Below are positions 10,009-18,974 of a stretch of DNA of 64,000 nucleotides, in pieces. Position 1 is the first letter of the stretch, and each line of letters starts with the position of its first letter. Below the pieces are notes generated by a model. It ran no database searches. It was not told where the DNA came from and saw only the letters and a program-made list of their open reading frames with translations. Position numbers and translations under genes: made by a program. The DNA comes from a bacterium (lineage in GTDB: Bacteria > Cyanobacteriota > Vampirovibrionia > Gastranaerophilales > Gastranaerophilaceae), in assembly GCA_017467605.1 (NCBI GenBank), contig JAFUSQ010000039.1, forward strand, positions 1-64,000, read 5' to 3'.

Positions 10009-10610
10009 TGATTGAAGTTTATAAAATTATAAAAAATACAAAAGTTGAGGGTCCGGGGAATCGTTTTTGTATTTGGGTTCAAGGTTGTCAGAAGCATTGC
10101 AAAGGCTGCTGGGCAAAAGATACTTGGGAATTTGGAATCGGTAAAAAATATTCAGTAAATCAACTGTTAAACTTTATTAAATCTGAAAAAGACATAGATG
10201 GCATAACCTTTTTGGGCGGAGAACCTTTTGAGCAGGCAAAAGAACTTTCTAAACTGGCTAATAAAGTCAAAAATATGGGCTTATCTGTTGTATGTTTTAC
10301 AGGTTATACAATCGAAGAATTAAAGGATAAGAATGATATTTCCGTAAATGATTTTTTGCAAAGCATTGATTTGCTTATAGATGGCGGATTTGAAGCTGAC
10401 AAATTTGATCTTTCCCGACCTTGGGTTGGTTCATCAAATCAAAGATATCATTTTTTAACGGATAGATTTAGCAGGGACATAGTAAACCGGTATAAAAATA
10501 AAATAGAAGCAAGAATAAATCCAGACGGTAAGCTTGAAATAAACGGAATGGGTGATTTTGAAAAAATAAAGAAAGAGTTTTGTTTACAACTTGGGAAAAA
10601 TAAAATTTAA
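10008..10610 (+). CDS. radical SAM activating enzyme, NrdG-like
   Basis: 200 residues. CQKHCKGCW is the CxxxCxxC motif that binds the 4Fe-4S cluster; FLGGEPFEQ is the GGE motif for SAM binding. Size and motifs fit the small activases of the NrdG/PflA group, which make a glycyl radical on a partner. No anaerobic ribonucleotide reductase is encoded in the window, so the partner is unknown and the NrdG label stays tentative. It is translationally coupled to the helix-hairpin-helix membrane protein (ATG overlapping TAA), an unusual pairing. Confidence 0.75.
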   Translation: MIEVYKIIKNTKVEGPGNRFCIWVQGCQKHCKGCWAKDTWEFGIGKKYSVNQLLNFIKSEKDIDGITFLGGEPFEQAKELSKLANKVKNMGLSVVCFTGYTIEELKDKNDISVNDFLQSIDLLIDGGFEADKFDLSRPWVGSSNQRYHFLTDRFSRDIVNRYKNKIEARINPDGKLEINGMGDFEKIKKEFCLQLGKNKI

Positions 10611-10659
10611 AATAGAAGCGGGCAGACAAAATAACATTTTGTCCGCCCGCTTCTATTTT
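10609..10659. terminator. strong hairpin terminator
   Basis: AAATAGAAGCGGGC pairs with GCCCGCTTCTATTT, with a further GACAAAAT/ATTTTGTC inner stem. T-rich and A-rich flanks on the two sides let it serve both convergent genes. Confidence 0.9.
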
Positions 10660-10669
10660 TCTATATTTT

Positions 10670-11188
10670 CTATTTATAATCTTTTTGGTTGGCAGTTCCT
10701 TCGCCTTTAATAACATTATAGCCTATTTCTGCGGAGTCTTGGCTATCAAGGATTACTCTATTTCCTTTACCTCCTTGAATAGATGCCTTATCTCCAAACC
10801 AACTGCTCTCATTTACTGCTAAATCAACTTTTGTATCTTGACAATCATTCAAATTAACATGGGAAACAGCATCTTTTGAAGATGAGAAGGTCGCACCCAT
10901 AATATCAGTCAAGCTAAAATTGTTGTCATCGTAAAACACACCTTTATTGACATTTAATTCAATTTTTGGATTTAATATTCTCATTCGAACTCCAGCTTCT
11001 ACATAATCTGTGGCACTATGTACATTTTTTTCTTGCGGAACACTTTTGGGCTGCTGTCCAAAAATTAAAGTTTCACCTGTTTTCTTTGCAGTTAATTTAA
11101 ATCTTCCGTCTTGTAAAGTTTCTCCTGTAAACTGATTTGCGTTGTAAGTAACTCCGCCAAGTTGTTTTGTACTAATTGGATCACCCAT
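10670..11188 (-). CDS. unknown protein, possible beta-rich structural or effector protein
   Basis: 172 residues from the ATG at 11188, which has AAGGAGT upstream; a longer frame to 11242 has no binding site. No signal peptide and no membrane segment. The second half alternates short hydrophobic and polar stretches with many Asn and Asp (NPKIELNVNKGVF, KVDLAVNESSWF, AEIGYNVIKG), suggesting a beta-helix or stacked-strand fold. I do not recognise a family. It is divergent from a small XRE regulator, which may control it. Confidence 0.6.
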   Translation of the reverse strand: MGDPISTKQLGGVTYNANQFTGETLQDGRFKLTAKKTGETLIFGQQPKSVPQEKNVHSATDYVEAGVRMRILNPKIELNVNKGVFYDDNNFSLTDIMGATFSSSKDAVSHVNLNDCQDTKVDLAVNESSWFGDKASIQGGKGNRVILDSQDSAEIGYNVIKGEGTANQKDYK

Positions 11189-11359
11189 AATTTTACTCCT
11201 TATCTTAATATGTAGTACCTCTGATAATATGTGTTGCAACATTACTTATCACTTGTATATATAAAAGCATTTTAAAGGTGCGAAATGATAAAATTATTAA
11301 AAATTGTTACATAACGTTACAAATATAGTCGTATATACTACAAGTACAATCGGTTGGAA

Positions 11360-11378
11360 TATACGAATCTATCGTATA
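11360..11378. promoter_or_regulatory. inverted-repeat operator candidate
   Basis: TATACGA, five bases, TCGTATA: a perfect 7-bp inverted repeat ending 10 bases before the XRE gene's start codon. A related GTCGTATATA occurs at about 11328-11337. The position fits autorepression by the XRE protein and possible control of the divergent gene. Confidence 0.5.
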
Positions 11379-11388
11379 GACTCTAAGC

Positions 11389-11727
11389 ATGATTTGTAAC
11401 GAAAAAGAAATAATGAAGAAATTTGGGGAAAATGTCAAAAAATATCGTACGAGATTGGGTTTGACACAAGAAAAATTAGCTGAACTTTGTGACTGTTCTT
11501 CTCAAACTATATCCGGAACAGAAACAGGTTATAGTTTTCCGTCATCAAAAGTGTTGTTCAAATTGCCTCAAATGCTGCATATTCCGTTAATGTATCTTTT
11601 TAATTTCGGAGAGGACCCTGTAATAACCGGTAAAGAAAATGATTTTGGAATTCTGAATTATTTATCTGAACTTACGCCTGAACAAAAAGAAATTGCATTT
11701 AAAGTGATAAAAGCTATTAATGAATAG
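11389..11727 (+). CDS. XRE-family transcriptional regulator
   Basis: 112 residues. The N-terminal HTH_3 domain reads FGENVKKYRTRLGLTQEKLAEL with recognition helix SQTISGTETGYSFPS. The C-terminal 40 residues include LTPEQKEIAFKVIKAI, a short dimerisation-type helix. The start is not certain: the ATG at 11389 has no clear binding site, but the homologous small regulator at 47206 begins in the same way (M-x-C-N), which supports it. An inverted repeat lies directly upstream. Confidence 0.8.
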   Translation: MICNEKEIMKKFGENVKKYRTRLGLTQEKLAELCDCSSQTISGTETGYSFPSSKVLFKLPQMLHIPLMYLFNFGEDPVITGKENDFGILNYLSELTPEQKEIAFKVIKAINE

Positions 11728-11787
11728 AGTAAACTTTAGTTAGCTTTATAGATTTTACCACTAATATGTTCTAAAATTTAACTATAT

Positions 11788-11903
11788 TGTCATTCTGAAC
11801 TGACTAGAAAATTAGTTGAGCTTGCGAAACGTAATTTTCTGTTGCTACTCGGTGTTTTAGAATCTGTTTAATTTATAGACCCTGAAACGAGTTCAGGGTG
11901 ACA
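11788..11903. repeat. palindromic TGTCA...TGACA element (family B)
   Basis: Starts TGTCATTCTGAACT and ends CCTGAAACGAGTTCAGGGTGACA, so its termini are inverted copies of one another; the last part is itself a hairpin (CCTGAA...TTCAGG). Related copies lie at 38754-38817, 39896-39922 and 52083-52143. Here it is intergenic and its middle is unlike the shorter copies. Confidence 0.65.
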
Positions 11904-12005
11904 AAACTTAATTATAATAGGGAAATTATTATTGATAATTCTGGAAATTATTTACAATCTCTCTAAAATATTGTAAAATAATATCCGAAAGAGGATTTAA
12001 GAAAA

Positions 12006-13628
12006 ATGGATAATAACACGATTACACAACTATCTCGACTTTTTAGAGCAAGATTTCCTTATATTTATATAACAACTTGGGAGGAAGAACGAGCAATAAA
12101 TTTGATAAAAAGTATTGCAAATTCTGAAAAATTAATAAAAATCAAAAGAGATGTATATATCTGGACTCAGACAAACGGGTTTATATTAAACGGTCAAAAA
12201 GTTGACGGAACTAATTCGCCTGATAAAGCAATAGATTTTATAAAAGATTGCAATAAAAATGCGGTTTTTGTTATGTGTGATTTCCATGTATATTTTGGTG
12301 TAAAAGGCAGACAGGTTGATTATAATGTTGTTAGACATCTGAGAGATATAATCGGGGAATTAAAAACAAGCAAATTTAGAAAAAATGTAATCTTTCTGGC
12401 TTCAGAACTGCTAATCCCCGAATCAATGCAAAAAGAAGTAACCATTATGGATATGCCTTTGCCTACACTTGAAGAAATTAAGGCAAAATTAGACAAGATG
12501 ATTTCACAAAACAATCAAATTGATACTTCAGAGCTTGATGATGAGGGTAAAGAAAGACTTTGTAAAGCGGCACTGGGGTTAACGTTACAGGAAGCCGAAA
12601 ATGCATTTGCTCTTGCAATGGTAAATGACGGGAAAATTGACGGAAAAGATTTGCAGATAATTCTTAGTGAAAAAATGCAGGTCATTAAAAAAACAGGGAT
12701 ACTGGAATTTATAAATACTGATATCAAAATATCAGATGTGGGCGGTTTGGAAAATTTAAAAAATTGGCTGAATAAACGTAACAATTCATGGTCAGAATCA
12801 GCTAAAAAGTACTGCTTACCGGCTCCTAAAGGGGTTCTTATTACAGGTGTTCCCGGTTGTGGTAAAAGTTTAACTGCAAAAGCAATGAGTGCCGCTTGGC
12901 AATTACCTTTATTAAAATTGGATTTTGGTAAAATTTTCTCAGGAATTGTCGGAAGTTCTGAAGAAAATATGCGTAAAGCAATAAAAACCGCAGAAGCCGT
13001 CGCCCCATCAATACTCTGGGTTGATGAAATTGAAAAAAGTTTGAGCGGGATAAATTCAAACGGTGATAGCGGAACTTCTTCAAGAATTTTTGGGACATTT
13101 TTAACCTGGATGCAAGAAAAAACTGCGCCTGTATTTGTTATTGCAACGGCAAACAATATTAGCGGACTTCCTGCGGAATTACTCAGAAAAGGCCGCTTTG
13201 ATGAAATTTTCTTTGTTGATTTACCGACACAACGAGAACGCAAAGAAATTTTCAAACTTCACCTAACAAAGCGTTTAAAAGATAAAGAAGTTTCAAGCAA
13301 ATTAGAATTAAATGATGATTTATATGAAAAGCTTGCAAATCTTACAGAAGGTTTTGTCGGAGCAGAAATAGAACAAGCAGTAATTTCTGCATTGTATGAA
13401 GCCTTTTTCAACAAACGACCTTTGGAATTTTCTGATTTGGAACATACTATAGAAAATATTGTTCCATTGTCTGTAACTCAAAAAGAACAAATTTTATCAC
13501 TCCGCCAGTGGGCAAATATCAGAGCAGTTGCAGCAACAAAAAAAGATGATATGGCACAATATTCGTCAAGTTCTGATAATGAACAAGATGTAAACACCTC
13601 TCGCGGCGGTCGGGCACTGGACGTATAA
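12006..13628 (+). CDS. Ycf46-like AAA+ ATPase
   Basis: 540 residues. The N-terminal 230 residues (LSRLFRARFPYIYITTWEEER...) are the Ycf46-type domain. The AAA+ module has Walker A GVPGCGKS, Walker B ILWVDEIEK, and the sensor/arginine-finger segment LLRKGRFDEIFFVDLP. It is found mainly in cyanobacteria and plastid genomes; the molecular role is poorly known. It heads a three-gene operon with DUF1257-like and DUF2997 proteins, the recurrent partners of such ATPases, so the three probably act together. GAGG stands before the ATG. Confidence 0.9.
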   Translation: MDNNTITQLSRLFRARFPYIYITTWEEERAINLIKSIANSEKLIKIKRDVYIWTQTNGFILNGQKVDGTNSPDKAIDFIKDCNKNAVFVMCDFHVYFGVKGRQVDYNVVRHLRDIIGELKTSKFRKNVIFLASELLIPESMQKEVTIMDMPLPTLEEIKAKLDKMISQNNQIDTSELDDEGKERLCKAALGLTLQEAENAFALAMVNDGKIDGKDLQIILSEKMQVIKKTGILEFINTDIKISDVGGLENLKNWLNKRNNSWSESAKKYCLPAPKGVLITGVPGCGKSLTAKAMSAAWQLPLLKLDFGKIFSGIVGSSEENMRKAIKTAEAVAPSILWVDEIEKSLSGINSNGDSGTSSRIFGTFLTWMQEKTAPVFVIATANNISGLPAELLRKGRFDEIFFVDLPTQRERKEIFKLHLTKRLKDKEVSSKLELNDDLYEKLANLTEGFVGAEIEQAVISALYEAFFNKRPLEFSDLEHTIENIVPLSVTQKEQILSLRQWANIRAVAATKKDDMAQYSSSSDNEQDVNTSRGGRALDV

Positions 13629-13655
13629 ATATTTGTAAAAAGGAATAATTAAACT

Positions 13656-14918
13656 ATGTCGATAACTCTTATGGCTTACCCTATGGCTTTTTTAATCAGC
13701 CCTGAGCAGGCAAGAAAAGAAAAACTAAGATTTGCCTCAGAAGAAACCACAATAAACAATAAAATTGCATCAGCGAATTTGAAATCTATTAAAGTGTTAA
13801 CTAATATTCGGCATGATGAAATTTTATCACTTATGGCAAATACTTCTTGTGAAAAAATTAATGATATGGTTTATGCTCACCCGTCTGGACTAAAGATACA
13901 ATGGCAAAACAAAGGTAAATATGTGGTTGCTTATCTGTTTGGAAATATTAGTTCAAAATCGCTTCAAACAGAAGGAGAACAACTGTTTACCGAACTTGAT
14001 AAAATATCAGCTCGTAATGTAAGACTTATTGATTCGAGTGAATATTTTTATTACAACTATGAAACAGATTACACGACTCCTGTACAAATTTATACAGCTC
14101 TTAAAGATGAAGGAGCAACGCAGATATTTTCGACTTCGGATAATCAAGTCGTTGCGAATTTAAATGGTCAAAGTGTTAAATATTATCTTGAAGAAAATGA
14201 ACCAAATTACATTCTTGAAGTTGAACAAAAAGTCAACATTATGAATATAGGTCTAAGCGGAGATTTTCAAGGCACAAATGTTACATACGGACTTACAAAT
14301 TTAAAAATTCAAACAAATATAAAGCCTGATGAATTAAAAATGTTACTAAAGAAAGCTAATTATCTTTTCTATCAGGCAAATAATCAAACCCCGTTGAAAA
14401 ATAGTAATGCGACTTTGAATTGGGTGCTGAAAAACGGTTATTACTGTGCTGAATTTTCAGGAAGCAATAATTCTGCTATTACAAAGGAAGCTGAAATTAT
14501 TTTTAGGAAATTAAATATTGCAGCCGGCAGAGACTTACGTTTGATAAATGATGTCTCCACAGTTGTATATACTTATACAACAAATTATACGGATAAGGGA
14601 ATGTTATTGAACACTTTGACAGAGCATGGCGCAGAAGAAATTTCGGAAAATGGAGATGAAATATCTTGCAAATTATTTGGAATGGAGATGGTTTATTATA
14701 AAAAAGAGAATTCTAACGGGTATACTCTTGATATAACACAAGTATCCGATAAAAATGAATGTGAAAATTTGATAAATGATTTGAATGAAGAATACGGGTT
14801 AAATATTCAAGAAATGACTTATAACAAAATAAAAGAAAGACTTGAACAAGAGAATATGCGTCTTGAAAGTGAAACGGTTATGGACGATAATTCAATTGTT
14901 TTAACAATAGATATATAA
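13656..14918 (+). CDS. DUF1257 (Ycf35)-like protein, duplicated domain
   Basis: 420 residues. Two similar halves are visible: residues about 30-180 and 205-370 each hold a KI.TNI/DEL.. start, a GL.I.W..KG.Y / LNWVLKNGYY strand pair, an E.E.LF.KL..I.ARD.RLI segment and a Y.Y.TDYT strand. The pattern, and the position between a Ycf46-like ATPase and a DUF2997 protein, fit DUF1257, which is usually a single domain of about 120-150 residues. No membrane segment or signal. An AGGAAT site precedes the start, 27 bases after the ATPase stop. Confidence 0.6.
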   Translation: MSITLMAYPMAFLISPEQARKEKLRFASEETTINNKIASANLKSIKVLTNIRHDEILSLMANTSCEKINDMVYAHPSGLKIQWQNKGKYVVAYLFGNISSKSLQTEGEQLFTELDKISARNVRLIDSSEYFYYNYETDYTTPVQIYTALKDEGATQIFSTSDNQVVANLNGQSVKYYLEENEPNYILEVEQKVNIMNIGLSGDFQGTNVTYGLTNLKIQTNIKPDELKMLLKKANYLFYQANNQTPLKNSNATLNWVLKNGYYCAEFSGSNNSAITKEAEIIFRKLNIAAGRDLRLINDVSTVVYTYTTNYTDKGMLLNTLTEHGAEEISENGDEISCKLFGMEMVYYKKENSNGYTLDITQVSDKNECENLINDLNEEYGLNIQEMTYNKIKERLEQENMRLESETVMDDNSIVLTIDI

Positions 14919-14935
14919 CGACAAAGGCAAAATTT

Positions 14936-15139
14936 ATGGGTAAAATGAAAATAAGATTATTCCCTGATGGTACTATACAGATGGAAACAGAAGGGATAAA
15001 AGGTAAAAAATGTGCGGATTATGCAAAAGTTTTGGAAAGACTGGCAGACGCAAAAATATATAATTTAGAAAAGACAGAAGAATATTATCAATCAGAAATA
15101 TTAGAACTTGACGAAAGTCAACATTTAAAAGATAATTAA
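14936..15139 (+). CDS. DUF2997 family protein
   Basis: 67 residues. KIRLFPDGTIQMETEGIKGKKC is the typical DUF2997 opening (beta hairpin, then G..G..C), and EEYYQSE near the end matches the family's acidic tail. It begins 17 bases after the DUF1257-like gene and completes the ATPase/DUF1257/DUF2997 operon. The function is unknown; it is probably a small partner of the ATPase. Confidence 0.75.
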   Translation: MGKMKIRLFPDGTIQMETEGIKGKKCADYAKVLERLADAKIYNLEKTEEYYQSEILELDESQHLKDN

Positions 15140-15153
15140 ATAGCCGATACTAA

Positions 15154-15240
15154 AGAGAGGTGTCCGAGCGGCTTAAGGTGCAATCTTGGAAAGGTTGTGT
15201 GGGAGCAATTCCACCAGGGGTTCGAATCCCCTCCTCTCTG
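15154..15240 (+). tRNA. tRNA-Ser (anticodon GGA)
   Basis: Acceptor AGAGAGG (15154-15160) pairs with CCTCTCT (15233-15239), with discriminator G at 15240. The anticodon stem CAATC/GGTTG encloses loop TTGGAAA. A long variable arm (GTGGGAGCAATTCCAC) and a T-arm AGGGG/TTCGAAT/CCCCT complete a class II tRNA. CCA is not encoded. It marks the left edge of the accessory island. Confidence 0.95.
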
Positions 15241-15278
15241 AATAAAATACAGACAGGTTTATCTGTCTGTATTTTATT
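15241..15278 (+). terminator. terminator after tRNA-Ser
   Basis: AATAAAATACAGACAG and its exact complement form a 16-bp stem around loop GTTTAT, followed by a T-rich run. The stretch 15279-15562 behind it has no gene that I can support. Confidence 0.85.
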
Positions 15279-15562
15279 GTATTAGTATAGTTTTTCGCGT
15301 AGTTTGAAATGGGATTTTTTAGATATTGCAAAGTTGGAAATATATACCAACCTTGCTTTTTGGCGATTTTTTGAGGTTTGAGGATTACATTTTGAAACTG
15401 CTCAAACTACGCATTTACTATCCCTATTTTCCATTTCTTGGAAAGTTAAATCGTCATGATATAAGTGTGGCTTGTGTTTTAAGATGGAAAGTTGGAGCGT
15501 AGTTTCGCTCGTTTTGGTGAATTTTCAAGATATGCTTGTCTTTTACAATAAGCAAAAACAAG

Positions 15563-15671
15563 TCTTGGATTTGCTCCACGCTCACAGAGTTTCGCATTTG
15601 TGGCTTTGCCACAGTATGCTCAATCTGTTCGCTATTCGGACTCGTTTCGCTCCGTCCGTACGCAAATCCGC
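15563..15671. repeat. dispersed intergenic repeat, copy 2 (family A), apparently truncated
   Basis: Matches positions 5-112 of the window closely. The match stops at CGCAAATCCGC; copy 1 goes on with GTCGTTCG while here TTAGCA motifs begin. The break coincides with the left boundary proposed for the Mu-like transposon. An open frame crosses the repeat but is not judged a gene. Confidence 0.65.
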
Positions 15672-15755
15672 TTAGCAAAAATTCACATTAGCATAAGTTA
15701 GCAAACGGCTTAAAATAGGTTGAATATACGCCATAATGTTAAAAAGCAGGTAATT

Positions 15756-17549
15756 ATGGCAAATATTCAAAAACAAAATTTTAACTTTAAAACAGAAAAA
15801 TTAAGAGTCGAAGCATTAGCAAAAATTGACTTAATAAAATCGTTTGAAAAATTTGAAACTAAATTTGAACACCGTTTGAACGCAGAAAAAACATTTCTTG
15901 AATTATACAACTCGGGAGAGTACTTAAAAAATATTTTTCAAATACTCGGCAAAGTTTCAAAATCATCATTGTATCGTTGGAACAAAACTTATTCTGAATA
16001 TGGAACAATAGAAAGTTTAATTCCAAAATACAAATGTACAAGTATTCAAGAATATAATACGACATTGACTCCTGAAATGATTGAGCAATTTAAGAAATTT
16101 CTCTTTCATCCAAATCGTTTTAAAATTTCAAAAGCGATTAGTTTAACAAAATATTGTTTGGAGCAAAAAGGAATAGAAAATATTCCGGCAGATATTGCAT
16201 TTAGAAGATATGCAAATAAGTACAAATTCCTGCATTATGACGAATGGGTATTTAAACGAGAGGGAGAAAAAGCTCTAACCGACAAAGTTTTGCCGTATAT
16301 TCAAAGAGATATGTCAAAAATAGAAGTCGGAGAAGTTTTAGTCGCCGACGGACACGATTTGAATTTTCAAGTTATTAACCCGTTTACAGGCAAGCCACAA
16401 AGAGCAACTCTTGTCGGCTTCTTTGATTGGAAATCGGGAGCATTGGTTGGATATGAAATAATGATGTCTGAAAGTACTCAATGTATTGCAAGTGCTTTCA
16501 GAAATGCAATATTGAATTTAGGAAAAATTCCAAAGTTTGTCTATCAAGATAATGGTAAAGCATTCAGAGCAAAATATTTTCAAAATTGTGATTTTAATGA
16601 AAGCGGTTTCAACGGAGTTTATGCAAATTTGGGTATTACTCCAATTTTTGCAAGAGTCAGAAATGCAAGAGCAAAAATTATTGAAAGATTTTTCTTAGAG
16701 TTTCAAGAAGAATTTGAGAAAATGATGCCAACATATATTGGAACATCTATTCAGGATAAACCTGCAAGATTATTAAGGGGAGAAAAATTACATAAAGCAC
16801 ATTACCTCAAAACCACAGGCGGACAGATTCCTACAATTCAACAAGTAATAAAATGCATTGATTTTTGGCTTAATTATCATAATTCAAAACCATGCAGCAA
16901 TGATAAGTCAAAAACTGTCAAAGAATGTTTGAATAGTGTTCAAAAAGAATTCATTGACCGTTCAAAATTGAATTATTTGATGATGAAAACTGAACCAAAA
17001 ATTATACATAGAAACGGTATAAGATTTTTAGGTGAAAATTATTATCACGAAACATTATTTGGACTTCGGGAACAAGTCTATATCCGTTATTCGCTATTTG
17101 ACCTTACAAAAGTATATGTTTATTCCTTAAAAGGTGAATTTCTTTGTGTGGCAAAACGAGTTGAAAAAACTCATCCGCTTGCCAATTACACAGGTACAGT
17201 TAAGGATATGGAAGATTTTAAACAAAAAATTCAAAAGCAGACAAAATTAAAAAACAATGCAATAAAAGAATTCAAAAAATATTTTGATATTGAAACAACA
17301 GGAATTTTAGAAATTCCCAAAGAAAGGATAAATGTAAGTAAAATTGAAGAATTTAAGGAAATAAAGAAAAAGCGAGAACGAAAGCAAACGCCTCGTGAAC
17401 AACAAATGAACAGACCTTATTTTACTGACGATTTTCAAAAATGTGAATGGCTTATGAAACACGGTTGTACTTGTCAGGAGGATAGGAAGTTTTTATATGA
17501 ATTTAAAAATAGCGAACAATACAATCTCTTATATGGAGGTGATAACTGA
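15756..17549 (+). CDS. MuA-like DDE transposase
   Basis: 597 residues from the ATG at 15756 (GCAGG upstream; a TTG at 15720 in frame is unlikely). The N-terminus holds HTH segments (KVSKSSLYRWNKTYSEYG). The RNase H-fold core has VADGHD (D198), VYQDNGKAF (D265) and IIERFFLEF (E310), the DDE triad. A basic beta-barrel region like that of MuA follows (around residues 425-480). The C-terminal tail (KKKRERKQTPREQQ) is likely the contact for the ATPase. It cuts and joins element ends. Its TGA overlaps the next ATG. Confidence 0.88.
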   Translation: MANIQKQNFNFKTEKLRVEALAKIDLIKSFEKFETKFEHRLNAEKTFLELYNSGEYLKNIFQILGKVSKSSLYRWNKTYSEYGTIESLIPKYKCTSIQEYNTTLTPEMIEQFKKFLFHPNRFKISKAISLTKYCLEQKGIENIPADIAFRRYANKYKFLHYDEWVFKREGEKALTDKVLPYIQRDMSKIEVGEVLVADGHDLNFQVINPFTGKPQRATLVGFFDWKSGALVGYEIMMSESTQCIASAFRNAILNLGKIPKFVYQDNGKAFRAKYFQNCDFNESGFNGVYANLGITPIFARVRNARAKIIERFFLEFQEEFEKMMPTYIGTSIQDKPARLLRGEKLHKAHYLKTTGGQIPTIQQVIKCIDFWLNYHNSKPCSNDKSKTVKECLNSVQKEFIDRSKLNYLMMKTEPKIIHRNGIRFLGENYYHETLFGLREQVYIRYSLFDLTKVYVYSLKGEFLCVAKRVEKTHPLANYTGTVKDMEDFKQKIQKQTKLKNNAIKEFKKYFDIETTGILEIPKERINVSKIEEFKEIKKKRERKQTPREQQMNRPYFTDDFQKCEWLMKHGCTCQEDRKFLYEFKNSEQYNLLYGGDN

Positions 17550-18277
17550 TGAAACAAGTATTTATAAGAACAAAGAATGTTAAAAAGTTTGTTTCTCTTA
17601 TGGAAACTTTGAAAAATTTACCACCGAATATTCCAAAACTCGCACTTGTTTACGGTAGTCACGGATTAGGCAAAACCAAAACACTTATTTGGTGGGCAAC
17701 AAAAAATGATGCGATTTATATTCGAGCAAACAACGATATGACACAAAACGGTTTATTGAAAGAAATAGTAATTGAACTAAATCAGCGACCATATCACGCA
17801 ATGCAGGATAATTTGGACTTGATAATCAAACAATTAAGATTTACTCCCAAAATCATTATTGTAGATGAAATCGATTATCTATTCAGTAAAAATGCAATAG
17901 AAATTTTAAGGGATATTCAAGATAACACAGGCACTCCGATAGTTTTATCCGGAATGGGCAATGTTGATACAAAAATTGCTCGGTATAAACATTTTGAAGA
18001 TAGGATTTACAAAAAACTAAAATTTGAACCGTATAATGAATCTGATATAGAGGATATTTTGAGTCAAATTACTGATTTAACATTTACATCGGATGCTATT
18101 AAATATCTTGCTACTCGCACAAATCAATTCAGGAAAATAGTTCAGACATTAGACCAACTTGAAAAACAAGCCGAAACGAACGGCTTTACTGAAATTACAG
18201 AAAATATTTTGAAAGGACAAATCTGTGAAAGAAAAAGTTTTAACTCTTTGCCGAAGATTGAAAAAATGTACGCTTGA
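17549..18277 (+). CDS. MuB-like AAA+ target-selection ATPase
   Basis: 242 residues. Walker A GSHGLGKTK (residues 36-44) and Walker B IIIVDEIDYL (102-111); a SGMGNVD sensor segment and a C-terminal helical domain (KYLATRTNQFRKIVQTLDQLE) follow. This is the IstB/TniB/MuB type that binds target DNA and activates the transposase. It starts on the last base of the transposase stop and overlaps the next gene by 53 bases, showing translational coupling. Confidence 0.88.
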   Translation: MKQVFIRTKNVKKFVSLMETLKNLPPNIPKLALVYGSHGLGKTKTLIWWATKNDAIYIRANNDMTQNGLLKEIVIELNQRPYHAMQDNLDLIIKQLRFTPKIIIVDEIDYLFSKNAIEILRDIQDNTGTPIVLSGMGNVDTKIARYKHFEDRIYKKLKFEPYNESDIEDILSQITDLTFTSDAIKYLATRTNQFRKIVQTLDQLEKQAETNGFTEITENILKGQICERKSFNSLPKIEKMYA

Positions 18278-18974
18278 TGATTTAGTTTCATTTTTAGAAA
18301 TAAAATCACAAGAAATTGAGCAGATTCTCCTGCAACTTGAAAATGAGGGTTGTATAAAACGAAACGCCGAAGGAATATTATATCTTGGTAAAAATACCGT
18401 TTCTAACGGCAGAATTGAGAAAAAAGATATAAATCTGATGTTTGAGTACAGAACTCCGGAAGAAAAAGAAATCATCATCAAAGGTTTTTGTCTTGAAATA
18501 CCACCACAAAAATTATGCGAACTCATAAATTTACAAACAAATTGTGTTTGTCATTATTATGCAATTTTCAGAAAAATAATTTATGATAGGCAATTCAAGG
18601 AACTTTTACAAGAATATGATTTAAATCCACAACTTGGCAGATATAGAAAATTTTATGAAAAATTTGCATATTTTTATGTTTATAACGGAAAAGTTTTTGT
18701 TTCAGATAAATTACTCAAAACTGATAAAAAAGAAAAAGGATTTACAAAAAATGAGATCAGGGAATTTAAAATTACATACAGTTTTCTAACTCGTGTTGAA
18801 AGTCATAACACAAATGAATACTATATGTACTACCGTTTAGCCGAGTACATTTGGCGGAGAAATAAAGATTACAAAGCATTATACAAAGATTTAACAAATT
18901 TGATAAATAATCAACAAACCCTGTTAGGTAATAAGCCGACAGGGTTTTGTAGTGGAGGTCGATATGAAAATTAA
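18225..18974 (+). CDS. winged-helix protein of the transposon unit
   Basis: 249 residues, starting with GTG at 18225 (AAAGGACA upstream), inside the 3' end of the ATPase gene. The first 60 residues (CTLDDLVSFLEIKSQEIEQI, then LENEGCIKRNAEGILYL) are a winged helix. The remainder (YRTPEEKEIIIKGFCLEIP, then TNCVCHYYAIFRKIIYDRQF) looks like a second DNA-binding segment joined to a helical domain. No catalytic motif is evident. It may be an accessory or regulator of transposition, by position comparable to TniQ or Mu early genes, though I see no TniQ signature. Confidence 0.6.
   Translation: MKEKVLTLCRRLKKCTLDDLVSFLEIKSQEIEQILLQLENEGCIKRNAEGILYLGKNTVSNGRIEKKDINLMFEYRTPEEKEIIIKGFCLEIPPQKLCELINLQTNCVCHYYAIFRKIIYDRQFKELLQEYDLNPQLGRYRKFYEKFAYFYVYNGKVFVSDKLLKTDKKEKGFTKNEIREFKITYSFLTRVESHNTNEYYMYYRLAEYIWRRNKDYKALYKDLTNLINNQQTLLGNKPTGFCSGGRYEN

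Noticed and set aside
12515..13255. 246-residue minus-strand frame
   Set aside because: It lies wholly inside the Ycf46-like ATPase gene, whose Walker motifs confirm the plus strand.
15454..15678. Open frames on both strands over the second repeat copy
   Set aside because: They overlap each other and the repeat, with no domain or binding site.
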